A stretch of 64,000 nt of DNA, taken from NCBI GenBank assembly GCA_036732005.1, contig DAINDF010000011.1, positions 76,155 to 140,154 of the forward strand, written 5' to 3'. A program made the translations under genes and the position numbers. Below are positions 25,088 through 33,777 of this stretch, piece after piece; within the stretch, counting starts at the first letter, position 1, and each line of letters begins with the position of its first letter. The stretch is from UBA1926 sp036732005 (GTDB taxonomy: Bacteria; Planctomycetota; Phycisphaerae; Phycisphaerales; UBA1924). The notes under the pieces are model-generated. The model saw only the letters and a program-made list of their open reading frames with translations. It was not told where the DNA came from and ran no database searches.

Positions 25088-26337
25088 CACCCGCGCCCCA
25101 CCAACTCCGTCTGCTCGGCTGCCTCGCGCTCGCCGCGGCGGGCCTCGCCCCGGCGGCGCCGCGGGAACTCATCGACCGCGAACTCACCCGCACGCCCGTG
25201 GACCTTCTCGGCTGGACCGGGGACGCCATCGCCTACCTCGACGGGCTGGGGCAGGTCCGCCGCGATCCGGCGAGCCGTTTCGTGGCGATCCTCCCCGGCG
25301 GGGCCGATCCCGCCGACGGGTGGCAACGCCCCACCGAGGACGAACTCGCGGGCGGCACACCCGTCGTGATCGAACTCGTCGACGGGCAGCGGCTGCTCGG
25401 CTCGCTCGGGCCCTGGAACTCCGCGTCGATCAATGCGCCCGCGTCGGCGGAGGACACCCTGAGCGTGCTTACCGCGTTCGGCGCCGAGGCGTTGTCGCTC
25501 GAGAAGGTCGCGCGCATCGCGATCGACCCATGGGCGAGCGGGGCCTCCCGCCTCGCGCCCTGGGAAGAGGCCTCGGACGACGAGCTGGTCCTCCTGAACG
25601 GGGACCGCGTGCGCGGGTTCCTCGTCGCGATCGACGAGTCGGTGGTGTTCGACGCCGGCGCGGGCGAGCAGCCATTCCCGCTCAACCGCGTCGCCGAGAT
25701 CCGCCTCGGGAATCAGGCCGTGCCCCCTGAGGGGCCCCGCATCTGGTGGGCCGACGGCACGATTCGCGCCGCGACCGCGGGAGGGGACTCACTCGACGGC
25801 TCGGTGCGGCTCGTGGACCCCGCCGGCGGGGCGGTCGTGCTCACGGTCGATGAACTCCGCGCCGCCTGGCTCGACGAGGACCGACTCATCCCGCTGGCGG
25901 CGCTCGAGATCGCCGGGCAGTCGCCGCTCGCCGGCCGGCGGTGGTCGCGCCCCGCGGCCCTGGGCTCCGAGGTCGACGCGCCGCTCGGCACGCCGCACAT
26001 CGAGCTCGACGGCCCGGTTCGGGTCAGGTGGGAACTCCCCGCGGCGGCCTCCCGGTTCGGCGCCATCGCGAGGCTGGGCGGCGTGCTGGACGACCCCATG
26101 AAGCCCGCCGGGCGATGGGCTGACGCCGAGGTGCGCGTCGCCGTCGTGCGCAACGGCGTCGAGACCGAACTCCTCCGCGTGCCGCTCACACGGAGCGCGC
26201 CCTCCGCCCCGCTCGCCTCGCCTCTCCCGGGCCTCGGCGAGCACGGAAGGGAACTCGTGATCGAGGTCCTCGAAGCCCGGCACGGCCCGATCCAGGACCG
26301 CGTGCTGCTCGACCGCCCGATGCTGCTCGGCATGTGA
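25084..26337 (+). CDS. Exported protein, last gene of the bat-like operon
   Basis: A 417-residue protein starting at ATG 25084 in an ATGA overlap with the previous gene. A signal peptide is likely (residues 1-24, LLGCLALAAAGLAPAAP). Three repeats of a small beta-barrel-like element with G-D-x-V/L-x-G patterns can be seen: VIELVDGQRLLGSLG, LVLLNGDRVRGFLVAID and WADGTIRAATAGGDSLDG. The C-terminal 110 residues (from about 305) resemble the NPCBM-type carbohydrate-binding fold (FGAIARLGGVLDDPM, AEVRVAVVRNGVE, LVIEVLEARHGP), which is a tentative reading. No catalytic motif is seen. It ends the run of six coupled genes and is followed by a strong hairpin at 26420-26450. Confidence 0.7.
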   Translation: MTPAPHQLRLLGCLALAAAGLAPAAPRELIDRELTRTPVDLLGWTGDAIAYLDGLGQVRRDPASRFVAILPGGADPADGWQRPTEDELAGGTPVVIELVDGQRLLGSLGPWNSASINAPASAEDTLSVLTAFGAEALSLEKVARIAIDPWASGASRLAPWEEASDDELVLLNGDRVRGFLVAIDESVVFDAGAGEQPFPLNRVAEIRLGNQAVPPEGPRIWWADGTIRAATAGGDSLDGSVRLVDPAGGAVVLTVDELRAAWLDEDRLIPLAALEIAGQSPLAGRRWSRPAALGSEVDAPLGTPHIELDGPVRVRWELPAAASRFGAIARLGGVLDDPMKPAGRWADAEVRVAVVRNGVETELLRVPLTRSAPSAPLASPLPGLGEHGRELVIEVLEARHGPIQDRVLLDRPMLLGM

Positions 26338-26419
26338 GGCGAGACGGCGATCTCCCCGGAGCGAGGTCTGAAACCGGGGCCGGGGGCTACGCGAAGCCGC
26401 TATGGGCCGCGCCCGCCAC

Positions 26420-26450
26420 GCCGGCCCGAAAGATCGGCAAACGGGCCGGC
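26420..26450. terminator. 9-bp perfect hairpin after the bat-like operon
   Basis: GCCGGCCCG (26420-26428) pairs perfectly with CGGGCCGGC (26442-26450) across a 13-nt A-rich loop. It sits 83 bp after the stop of the bat-like operon and 80 bp before the efflux adaptor gene. There is no T-tract, so it may act as a barrier or mRNA stabiliser, or with Rho. A TAGGAT hexamer immediately follows at 26453-26458 and could be the -10 of the efflux operon. Confidence 0.4.
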
Positions 26451-26530
26451 GCTAGGATCGGTGACGCCGGTCCCTCCGACGCCCGGAGGCCCCGCCCGCC
26501 GGCGCCCGCGTCCGCCCGAGGGAACTCACC

Positions 26531-27928
26531 GTGTGGATATGGCTCTCGCGCATTCTCCGTTCGCTGGCGGGCGTGCTCGCCGTCGTGGTCGCTCTCTCGC
26601 TGTTCCGGTATCTCGCCTCGACACGCGAGGCGCCGCGGCAGCGGCAGGAGGCCGCCTCGCTCCCCGTGGTGCAGGCGGTCGAGTGCGCGTCGCTCCCGAT
26701 CGCCCGGCGGTGGACGGGGTACGGCACGACCCGGGCGATGGACGCCGCCGACATCGCCGCCGAGGTCGCCGGCAGGGTGGTCGCGAGGCCCGATCGGCTC
26801 GAGGCCGGCGTCACGGTCGAGGCGGGCGAACTCCTGCTGAAGATCGATCCAACCGATTACGAGCAGCGCGTCCGCTGGGCGCGTCAGCAGGCCGATTCCG
26901 TCGAGGCCCAGATCTCCGGGCTCGAGGTCGAGGAGGCACGCCTCGCCGAGCAGGCCGACCTCGCGAGGGAGGAGGTCGCGATCGCCGAGCGTGACCTGGC
27001 CCGCGCGCGGGACACCCTCGCCCGCGGCGCGGGGAACGAGAGCCAGGTGGACGCCCGGCTGCAGGCGCTCAAGGCCGCGAATCGCTCGCTCGCGGCGGTG
27101 CTCTCCTCGCTGGAGACCATCCCCTCGCGTCGCGCCTCGCTCCGGGCTTCGCTCGAATCGGCGCGGGCGGACCTCCGCATGGCGGAGGAGAATCTCGCCA
27201 GGACTGAGATCCGCGCCCCGATCTCGGGCGTGCTGCAGGACATCGGGCTCAAACTCGGCGAGTGGGCCCGCGCCGGCGAGGTCGTCGCCCGCGTGGTCGA
27301 CCTCCGCCGGATCGAGGTCCCGCTCCGCCTCTCGCAGGCCGCGGCCCAGAGTGTGGCGTCGGGGGACGGGGTGACGCTGCGGACCGAGGGCCCGCTGCGG
27401 CTCTCCTGGGCCGGCACGGTGGTCCGCGTCGCCCCGGAATCGGACGCGTCGCTCCGCAGCCTGACCGTGTTCGTCGAGGTCAGGCAGAGCCCCGAGGGCG
27501 ATCCCCGCACGCTGCTGCGTCCGGGGCAGTTCATGATGGGCGAGGTGACTTCCAGTCAGACCGAGCCGCACATCGTGATCCCCCGTCACTGTGTGGATGT
27601 CGACACCGTGCTGATCGCCGCCCCCCTCCGCGAGACCGACCCCGCGCCCCCCGACGGCGCCGCCCGCCCCATGGTGGTGATGCTGGCCGAGGTCAATGTC
27701 GCCCATCACCTCGAGGGCCGGTTCGCCGAGGTCAGCGCCGCCGAGACCCAGTGGGCCGTGCTCCAGGACAAGGGCGTCTCGAGGGACCGCGCCCTCAAGC
27801 CGGGCGATCTCGTGCTTGTCTCGAATCTCGAATCGCTCCGGCCGGGCGACCTGGTGGATGTCCGCGTGGATGGCGGCGTCGGCTCGGCCGTCAGCCGGGG
27901 CGCCGACGAACCGGGAGCGAACCCGTGA
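26531..27928 (+). CDS. RND efflux periplasmic adaptor subunit (HlyD/MFP family)
   Basis: A 465-residue membrane-fusion protein. The GTG start gives MWIWLSRILRSLAGVLAVVV, an N-terminal membrane anchor. The family layout follows: a barrel/lipoyl half-motif (RVVARPDRLEAGVTVEAGEL, then LLKIDP), a long coiled-coil hairpin (about residues 105-220, DLAREEVAIAERDLARARDT), the second lipoyl half (TEIRAPISGVLQDIGLKLGE) and a beta-barrel plus membrane-proximal region (about 235-440). It links the inner-membrane RND pump encoded next to an outer-membrane channel that is not in this window. Its stop overlaps the pump gene by 4 bp (GTGA), so the two are translationally coupled. The substrate is unknown. 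Confidence 0.92.
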   Translation: MWIWLSRILRSLAGVLAVVVALSLFRYLASTREAPRQRQEAASLPVVQAVECASLPIARRWTGYGTTRAMDAADIAAEVAGRVVARPDRLEAGVTVEAGELLLKIDPTDYEQRVRWARQQADSVEAQISGLEVEEARLAEQADLAREEVAIAERDLARARDTLARGAGNESQVDARLQALKAANRSLAAVLSSLETIPSRRASLRASLESARADLRMAEENLARTEIRAPISGVLQDIGLKLGEWARAGEVVARVVDLRRIEVPLRLSQAAAQSVASGDGVTLRTEGPLRLSWAGTVVRVAPESDASLRSLTVFVEVRQSPEGDPRTLLRPGQFMMGEVTSSQTEPHIVIPRHCVDVDTVLIAAPLRETDPAPPDGAARPMVVMLAEVNVAHHLEGRFAEVSAAETQWAVLQDKGVSRDRALKPGDLVLVSNLESLRPGDLVDVRVDGGVGSAVSRGADEPGANP

Positions 27929-30900
27929 GCCTGGCATCCTTCGGCGTGCGGAACCCTGTCGTCGCGAACCTCGTGATGTTCACGGTGATCGGGGCGGGCC
28001 TGATCTTCGGCGTCACGCTCACACGGGAGTTCTTCCCCGAGGTCAGGCCCAACCTGGTGATGATCACCGCGCCCTACCCGGGCGCCGCGCCCGACGAGGT
28101 CGAGGACGCGCTGACCATCAAGATCGAGGACCGCGTCGCCGACATGTCCGATGTCGACGAGATCACCTCGACCGTCACCGAGGGCGTCACGACCGTGCTC
28201 GTCGAGTTCGAGGGCTCGGCGGACATCGACGAGAAGGTCGCCGAGGTCAAGCGCGAGATCGACGCCCTCCAGGACCTCCCTGACGCCGCCGACCGGATCA
28301 TCGTCACCAAGATGGAGCCCAACCTCCCCGCGATCTCGCTGTCGATCTACGGCGACGCCGACGAACGCGAACTCAAGCGTGCGGCCCGCGAGATCCGCGA
28401 CGATCTCCGGTCATTGCCCGGGATGGGGGATGTCGCACTCGGCGGCGTCCGGACCGACGAGATCGGCGTCGAGGTCCGCCCCTCCGCCCTGCTCCAGTAC
28501 GGGCTCAGCCTGCCCGCCGTCGCCGACCGTGTCCGCGAGGCGATGCTCGAACTCCCCGGCGGCTCGGTCCGCACCGCGACGGCGAATGTCTCGCTCCGCA
28601 GCGTGGGCGTCGAGGAGCGGGCCGAGGCGATCCGCGGCATCGTCGTCACCGCCGCCGACGGCCGCGCCGTGCGGCTCGAGGAGATCGCGACCATCACCGA
28701 CGGCTTCGCCGACACGCCCCTGCTCAGCCGCCTGAACGGCAAGCCGATGGCCAACCTGACGGCCTTCAAGAAGGGCGACGAGGACATCGTGCTCATTGCC
28801 GACATGGTCAAGGCCTACCGCCTGGGCCGGCTCGGCGAGCCCATGGAACTGAACTTCGGCGAGAAACTCCGCGCGATGCTGAGCCGCCCCGGGTCGGACG
28901 AGCCCCTGAGCGCCCGCCACCGCGCCTATCTGCTCGGCCTGAGTCGGTCGGGCGAGGCCCTGCCGGGGACGCTGGTGACCACGACCGACCTCGCCCGCTT
29001 CGTCGTGGGGCGGATGGACCTCCTGGTGCGCAACGCGTTCTGGGGCGGCATCCTCGTCTTCGCCACCCTCGTGCTCCTGCTGAACCGGCGGGTCTCGTTC
29101 TGGGTCGCGATCGGTCTGATCGTCAGCATGCTCGGCACCCTGGCCGTCATGCGCTTCGCGGGGATCACGCTCAACCTGCTCAGCATGTTCGGGCTGATCG
29201 TCGTCATCGGCATCCTCGTTGACGACGCGATCGTCGTCGCCGAGAACATCACGAGCCGGCACGAGCGGGGCGAGCCCGCGCTCGCGGCCTCGATCAGCGG
29301 GACCAACCAGGTGGGCTGGCCCGTGGTCGCGACGGTGCTGACCACGATCTTCGCCTTCCTGCCCCTCGCCCTGATCGAGGGGCGGATCGGCGACATGCTG
29401 GGCGTGCTCCCCCTGATCGTCGGGTGCGCCCTGCTCGTCTCGCTGCTCGAGAGCCTGTTCATCCTCCCCTGCCACATGGGGCACAGCCTCAAGCACACCG
29501 ACGCGGTCCACGCGGCCCACCGGGTCGGGCTGCTCACCCGGCTCGAGGACCGCCTCGACGCCGCCCGGGACGCGCTGTTCACCAAGGGAATCGCGCCGGC
29601 GTATGTGTCGCTGCTCCGCGTCCTGCTGCGCATGCGATACACCACGACCCTCGCCGCGATCGCGCTGGTCATCGTCTCGCTGGGGATGGTCGCGGGCGGC
29701 CGGCTCGAGTTCATCTTCTTCGAGACTGACGACGCCGAGACCGTCACCATCGAGCTCCAGATGCCCGTCGGCACCGCGCTCGCCGAGACCGACCGGATCG
29801 CCCGGAGGCTCGAGACCGCCGTGCGCGAACAGCCCGAGGTCGCCTCGTTCTACACAATCGTCGGCAGCGTCGCGTCCATGTCGGGCGAGGGCAACGGCTC
29901 GACCGGCACCAACCAGGCCCAGCTCATCCTCGAACTCGTCCCCGTCGAGAACCGCGACCGCACGAGCGAGCAGATCATCCAGGGCATCCGCGAGACCACG
30001 GGAGAACTCCCGGGCGTCAAGAGCCTGCGCATGCAGGGCGTCTCGGGCGGGCCCGAGGGCGCCGCGCTCTCCTTCACCATCGCCGGCGGCGCCGACCAGG
30101 CCGTGCTCGAACGCGTCGCCGCGGAGATCATGGACCAGATGCGTGCGTTCGACGGCGTCGTCGACATCGCCTCCGACAGCGACGGGGGGCAGCGTGAGAT
30201 CCGCTTCACCCTGCGCGAGGGCGCCCGCGAACTCGGGTTCACCCGCGCGAGCCTCGGCAGGCAGATCCAGGGCATGGTCTTCGGCATCGAGGCGTTCACC
30301 TTCGCAGGCATCCGCGAGGATGTCGATGTCCGCGTCATGCTCCCCGAGTCCGAACGCCGCAGCCTCGCCGCGATCGAGTCGCAGTTCGTCTTCACCCCCG
30401 ACGGGCGCCCCGTCCCCCTGGGCGAGGTCGCGCTGATCGAGGAGGGCGAGTCCTACGCCACCATCCGCCGGCTCGACCGTGAGCGGGCCGTCACCGTCAC
30501 CGCCGATGTCGACCGCGCCCGCACCAACCCCGACGAGGTCGCCGCCGCCCTCGCCCTGAAGTTCCCCGAGATCGAGTCCCGCTACGCCGGCGTCGATATC
30601 GTCGCCCGAGGCCGGCAGCAGGACATGGCCGACTCGTTCCGCACGCTCCCCATCGGGTTCATGGTCGCTTCGGGCCTCATCTATGTGACCCTCGCCTGGC
30701 TCTTCAAGAGCTACACCCAGCCGATCATCGTCATGACCGCGATCCCCTTCGCCACGATCGGCATGATCTGGGGCCACCTCCTGCTCGGCTACACGATGAC
30801 CTTCCTGAGCCTGATCGGGTTCGTCGCTCTTTCCGGCATCGTCGTGAACGACTCGCTCATCTACATGGAGTTCTTCAACCACCAGCGCCGCGAGGGCAAG

Positions 30901-31227
30901 AGCGTCTTCGAGTCCGCGCTCGACGCCGGCAGGGCCCGCGTCCGCGCCATCCTCCTCACCACCATCACCACCGTCCTGGGCCTGCTCCCCCTCCTGCTCG
31001 AGCAGTCGTTCCAGGCCCGGTTCCTCATCCCGATGGCCATCACCATCGCCTTCGGACTCATGAGCGCCACCGGCATCATCCTGATCGTCCTCCCCTGCCT
31101 CCTGCTCATCCTCCAGGACATCAAACGCGCCCTCCACTTCCTCTGGCACGGCCGGGCGCTCCCGGGCGAAGCCGCCTACGAGGACCCCGCGGCCGAGATC
31201 CTGCCCGTCCACGCCGCCGACGCCTGA
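27925..31227 (+). CDS. RND family efflux pump, inner-membrane permease (AcrB-like)
   Basis: An 1100-residue proton-driven transporter. The start is a GTG inside the overlap, giving MSLASFGVRNPVVANLVMFT followed by a first helix and TREFFPEVRPNLVMITAPYP. Twelve transmembrane helices and two large periplasmic loops are evident. The proton relay sits in TM4: GILVDDAIVVAENI with Asp433 and Asp434. The second half has the matching GFVALSGIVVNDSLI in TM10, and late TM11 and TM12 follow. Length (about 1,030-1,100) fits the HAE family. The order adaptor then pump is typical. The outer-membrane factor must come from elsewhere. From sequence the exported compounds cannot be named. Confidence 0.94.
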   Translation: MSLASFGVRNPVVANLVMFTVIGAGLIFGVTLTREFFPEVRPNLVMITAPYPGAAPDEVEDALTIKIEDRVADMSDVDEITSTVTEGVTTVLVEFEGSADIDEKVAEVKREIDALQDLPDAADRIIVTKMEPNLPAISLSIYGDADERELKRAAREIRDDLRSLPGMGDVALGGVRTDEIGVEVRPSALLQYGLSLPAVADRVREAMLELPGGSVRTATANVSLRSVGVEERAEAIRGIVVTAADGRAVRLEEIATITDGFADTPLLSRLNGKPMANLTAFKKGDEDIVLIADMVKAYRLGRLGEPMELNFGEKLRAMLSRPGSDEPLSARHRAYLLGLSRSGEALPGTLVTTTDLARFVVGRMDLLVRNAFWGGILVFATLVLLLNRRVSFWVAIGLIVSMLGTLAVMRFAGITLNLLSMFGLIVVIGILVDDAIVVAENITSRHERGEPALAASISGTNQVGWPVVATVLTTIFAFLPLALIEGRIGDMLGVLPLIVGCALLVSLLESLFILPCHMGHSLKHTDAVHAAHRVGLLTRLEDRLDAARDALFTKGIAPAYVSLLRVLLRMRYTTTLAAIALVIVSLGMVAGGRLEFIFFETDDAETVTIELQMPVGTALAETDRIARRLETAVREQPEVASFYTIVGSVASMSGEGNGSTGTNQAQLILELVPVENRDRTSEQIIQGIRETTGELPGVKSLRMQGVSGGPEGAALSFTIAGGADQAVLERVAAEIMDQMRAFDGVVDIASDSDGGQREIRFTLREGARELGFTRASLGRQIQGMVFGIEAFTFAGIREDVDVRVMLPESERRSLAAIESQFVFTPDGRPVPLGEVALIEEGESYATIRRLDRERAVTVTADVDRARTNPDEVAAALALKFPEIESRYAGVDIVARGRQQDMADSFRTLPIGFMVASGLIYVTLAWLFKSYTQPIIVMTAIPFATIGMIWGHLLLGYTMTFLSLIGFVALSGIVVNDSLIYMEFFNHQRREGKSVFESALDAGRARVRAILLTTITTVLGLLPLLLEQSFQARFLIPMAITIAFGLMSATGIILIVLPCLLLILQDIKRALHFLWHGRALPGEAAYEDPAAEILPVHAADA

Positions 31228-31342
31228 GACGCGTCGTGCTTGATTCTCGCGTCCCGACGGGCCTGAAGCGATAGCGCAGGACGCATGCCGAGGGCTTGCT
31301 TCGCACTCGTTTCAGACATGTGACGCCGCGTTCAATCACCAT

Positions 31343-31371
31343 CCGTATGAAACGGATCCCGTCTCATACGG
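31343..31371. repeat. Imperfect hairpin 1 between convergent genes
   Basis: The stem CCGTATGA/TCATACGG is followed by one A-C mismatch and then ACGG/CCGT, closing a 3-nt loop (29 nt in total). It lies in the 328-bp gap 31228-31555 between the convergent RND pump and ABC permease genes, a stretch with no gene that I can support. There is no T-tract. Two further hairpins of the same size follow at 31407 and 31461. Confidence 0.5.
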
Positions 31372-31406
31372 CTCGTGATTAACCGCTGCGCGTGCTCCGC
31401 CGGTGC

Positions 31407-31436
31407 CACCACCCGCCGCGTCAGCGGCGCGTGGTG
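31407..31436. repeat. Imperfect hairpin 2 between convergent genes
   Basis: The outer stem CACCAC/GTGGTG, one C-C mismatch, and the inner stem CGCCGC/GCGGCG close a 4-nt loop GTCA (30 nt). It has the same plan as the hairpin at 31461-31487. The outer stems differ by a compensatory C-G to G-C swap, suggesting selection on pairing. Confidence 0.5.
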
Positions 31437-31460
31437 CGGATCGGACGCCGACGAGAGACG

Positions 31461-31487
31461 CACGACGCGCCCTCCGGGCGGGTCGTG
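31461..31487. repeat. Imperfect hairpin 3 between convergent genes
   Basis: The outer stem CACGAC/GTCGTG, one G-G mismatch, and the inner stem CGCCC/GGGCG close a 3-nt loop TCC (27 nt). It is 24 bp from hairpin 2 and shares its architecture. It may be part of a REP-like element or a bidirectional transcription barrier. Confidence 0.5.
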
Positions 31488-31555
31488 GCACCGCTTTCCG
31501 CGCGTCAACCAATCCAGATCAGTATCAGAGCGCCGGGACGGCCCGGGCGTGGCGC

Positions 31556-32707
31556 TCAGAAGTCCCGCCGCGCGAACACGAGGCAGCAGACCGCCAGCAC
31601 GACCCCCTCGAACGCGAGCGAGGTGCCCACCACCCAGGCCGTCGACCGCTCCCGCAGCCTCGCCTCCACCTCCCGCGCCGTCTCCTGCGGGTCGAGTTCG
31701 ATCGCCCCGTCGTCGAGCGTCGGCTCGGGCCGCTCGTTCTCCGGGAGGGGAATGTCGCTCAGGTCGATCAGGTTCCGCTCCAGCAGCGCGATCGTCTCGG
31801 TCGTCTTGGGCAAGGTGGTCTTCACCCTGTAGACCAGGTCCGACCAGAACACCAGCTCGGTGAGATTCTCATCGAGATCCGCCGCGCGGGCCCGGTTCGT
31901 GCGCAGGAACGGGTTGTTCAGTTCGAGGTCCTCGCCCGTCGGCTCCCACCCCTCGACCGGCTCGCCCGCCCGCTCCCGTTGCTGCCGCAGCACTTTGGCG
32001 GTGTTCTTCTCCATCAGCGCGAGCCGGCCCTGCTCGGCCTCGAGCATCGCCTCACCCTGCACGCGGAACTGCATCAGCACCGCGTCTCCTGAGTTCAGCA
32101 CGAACAGCACAAACCAGAACACCAGCGTCGCCAGCAGCGAGGTCGTCGTCGACCGCGTCAGCAGCCCGACGAGCGAGCACACGCTGAAGAGGTAACTGAA
32201 AAAGATCACGACGATCGGCACCGCCAGGAAGAGCCTCGGCTCCCACAGCCCCGCCCGCAGCCCGAAGACCAGGAACGACCCCAGGCTGAACACCAGCACC
32301 TGCAACGCCACGAACAGCAGCCCCATCAGGTACTTCGTCAGGAACAGGCGGATCCGGGAGATCGGCTTGCTCAGCACCGTCTCGATCGCCCCGCTCGAGA
32401 CCAGGTCGGGGATCACCCCGGCCGTCGAGATCAACGCGAGGATCGCCGCGACCCAGGAGAGCCACAGGCCGATCCCCAGGTTGCTGAACATCCCCTTGTA
32501 GAACACCTCGGGCTTGAGCGTCGTGCTGTTGATCGGGATGAAGTCCAGCGTCCAGATCAGGAAGGTGATCCCCCGCTCGTTGATCCCGCTCGCCGCCATC
32601 ACCGCGACGACCAGCAGCGACAACGCCAGCGTCACCCAGAAAAGCTTCCGCGCGTTCAACTCCCGATACGCGTCCACCAGCAGCGCGAAGGTCTGCGTCA
32701 GAATCAC
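31556..32707 (-). CDS. ABC-2 type transporter permease
   Basis: A 383-residue integral membrane permease, starting at a GTG (32707) within a GTGA overlap with the ATPase gene. It begins ILTQTFALLVDAYRELNARK, typical of ABC-2 permeases that meet the ATPase. Helices include FWVTLALSLLVVAVMAAS, LGIGLWLSWVAAILALISTA, LLFVALQVLVFSLGSFLVFG, and a last one at TSLAFEGVVLAVCCLVFA. The conserved helix ETVLSKPISRIRLFLTKYL couples to the nucleotide-binding subunit. A large extracytoplasmic or cytoplasmic insert of about 150 residues (about residues 215-360) separates the last two helices and is helical and charged. The exported substrate is unknown. Gliding/NosY-like and antibiotic exporters share this layout. 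Confidence 0.9.
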   Translation of the reverse strand: MILTQTFALLVDAYRELNARKLFWVTLALSLLVVAVMAASGINERGITFLIWTLDFIPINSTTLKPEVFYKGMFSNLGIGLWLSWVAAILALISTAGVIPDLVSSGAIETVLSKPISRIRLFLTKYLMGLLFVALQVLVFSLGSFLVFGLRAGLWEPRLFLAVPIVVIFFSYLFSVCSLVGLLTRSTTTSLLATLVFWFVLFVLNSGDAVLMQFRVQGEAMLEAEQGRLALMEKNTAKVLRQQRERAGEPVEGWEPTGEDLELNNPFLRTNRARAADLDENLTELVFWSDLVYRVKTTLPKTTETIALLERNLIDLSDIPLPENERPEPTLDDGAIELDPQETAREVEARLRERSTAWVVGTSLAFEGVVLAVCCLVFARRDF

Positions 32708-33771
32708 GGCTCCCCCTTCCGCCGCGTCTCGCCCGCCGCCCCGGGCTTGAGCACCGCCCCCGTCGTCGGGTCGGTCACCGCCTGCATGAACAGATCCTCG
32801 AGCGAGGGACGGTGCGGGCGCACCGCCCGGATCGTCGCGCCCTGCCCGACCAGCCGCTCGAGCACGGGCCGCACCACCCCCGCGTCGTCCGTCCCGATCC
32901 GCAGCCGCGAACGGTCGACCTCCACCCACTCCCCGGTCGCGAGCGCCCCGCGGGCCGACGCGACCCGCGCCAGCCCCTCCCCCCGGCCCGCCTCCTCCGC
33001 CGGCAACGCCTGCAGCGAGACCCCGGGCAGCGCCGAACGCAGCGCCCGCTCCCCGTCCGCCGGGTCGGCCGCCAGTTCGATCTCGTACCACCGCTGGTGC
33101 GCCGTCAGTTCATCGATCGTCCCCTGGCTGGCGACCTGCCCCTGCACCAGGATCGCGACCCGATCGCAGACCATCTCCAACTCGCTCAGCAGGTGGCTGT
33201 TGAGGAAGACCGTCCGCCCCTCCTCCTTCAGCCGCTGGCAGATGCCGCGGATCTCCCGCCGCCCGACCGGGTCCACGCCGTCCGTCGGCTCGTCGAGCAG
33301 CACGAGTTCGGGGTCGTTCATCAGTGCCTGCGCCAGCCCGACACGCTGCCGCATCCCCTTGGAATACTGCTTGATCCGCTTGTCGCCCCACGCCCCCATG
33401 CCCACCAGCTCGAGCAGGGCCCCGGTCCGGGCCTTCCGCTCGCGACGCCGCACGCCCGCCATCGCGCCGTAGAAATCCAGCACCTGCCACCCTTTGAGAT
33501 AATCCGGGAAGCGGTGGTGCTCCGGGAGATAGCCCACCCTCGCCAGCGCCGCCTTGTCCCCGACCGGGCGACCCAGCAGGCTGCCCCCGCCCCCGCTCGA
33601 CCGGATCACCGTCATCAGGATCTTCACCAGCGTCGACTTGCCCGCCCCGTTCGGCCCCAGCAACCCGAAGATCTCCCCACGCGCCACGCGCATGTCCACC
33701 CCGCGAAGCGCCCGGACCTTGCCCCGGTAGGTCTTCGTCGCCCCGCGGATGTCGATCGCAAGTTCGCTCAT
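32704..33771 (-). CDS. ABC transporter ATP-binding protein (ABC-2 exporter)
   Basis: A 355-residue ATPase. Walker A is GPNGAGKS (39-46), the signature is YSKGMRQR (136-143), a common variant of LSGGQ in ABC-2 exporters, and Walker B is LVLLDEP (156-162) followed by TDGVDP. The H-loop is in FLNSHLL. After the ~220-residue nucleotide domain there is a C-terminal extension of about 130 residues ending in PSLEDLFMQAVTD, the family's usual C-terminal regulatory motif. It overlaps the permease gene, and the methyltransferase stop is 6 bp upstream, so the three genes probably form one operon. Confidence 0.94.
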   Translation of the reverse strand: MSELAIDIRGATKTYRGKVRALRGVDMRVARGEIFGLLGPNGAGKSTLVKILMTVIRSSGGGGSLLGRPVGDKAALARVGYLPEHHRFPDYLKGWQVLDFYGAMAGVRRRERKARTGALLELVGMGAWGDKRIKQYSKGMRQRVGLAQALMNDPELVLLDEPTDGVDPVGRREIRGICQRLKEEGRTVFLNSHLLSELEMVCDRVAILVQGQVASQGTIDELTAHQRWYEIELAADPADGERALRSALPGVSLQALPAEEAGRGEGLARVASARGALATGEWVEVDRSRLRIGTDDAGVVRPVLERLVGQGATIRAVRPHRPSLEDLFMQAVTDPTTGAVLKPGAAGETRRKGEP

Positions 33772-33777
33772 GCCGAA

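Noticed and set aside
28411..31212. 933-codon minus-strand frame over the RND pump gene
   Set aside because: Acidic low-complexity translation, antisense to a strongly supported transporter.
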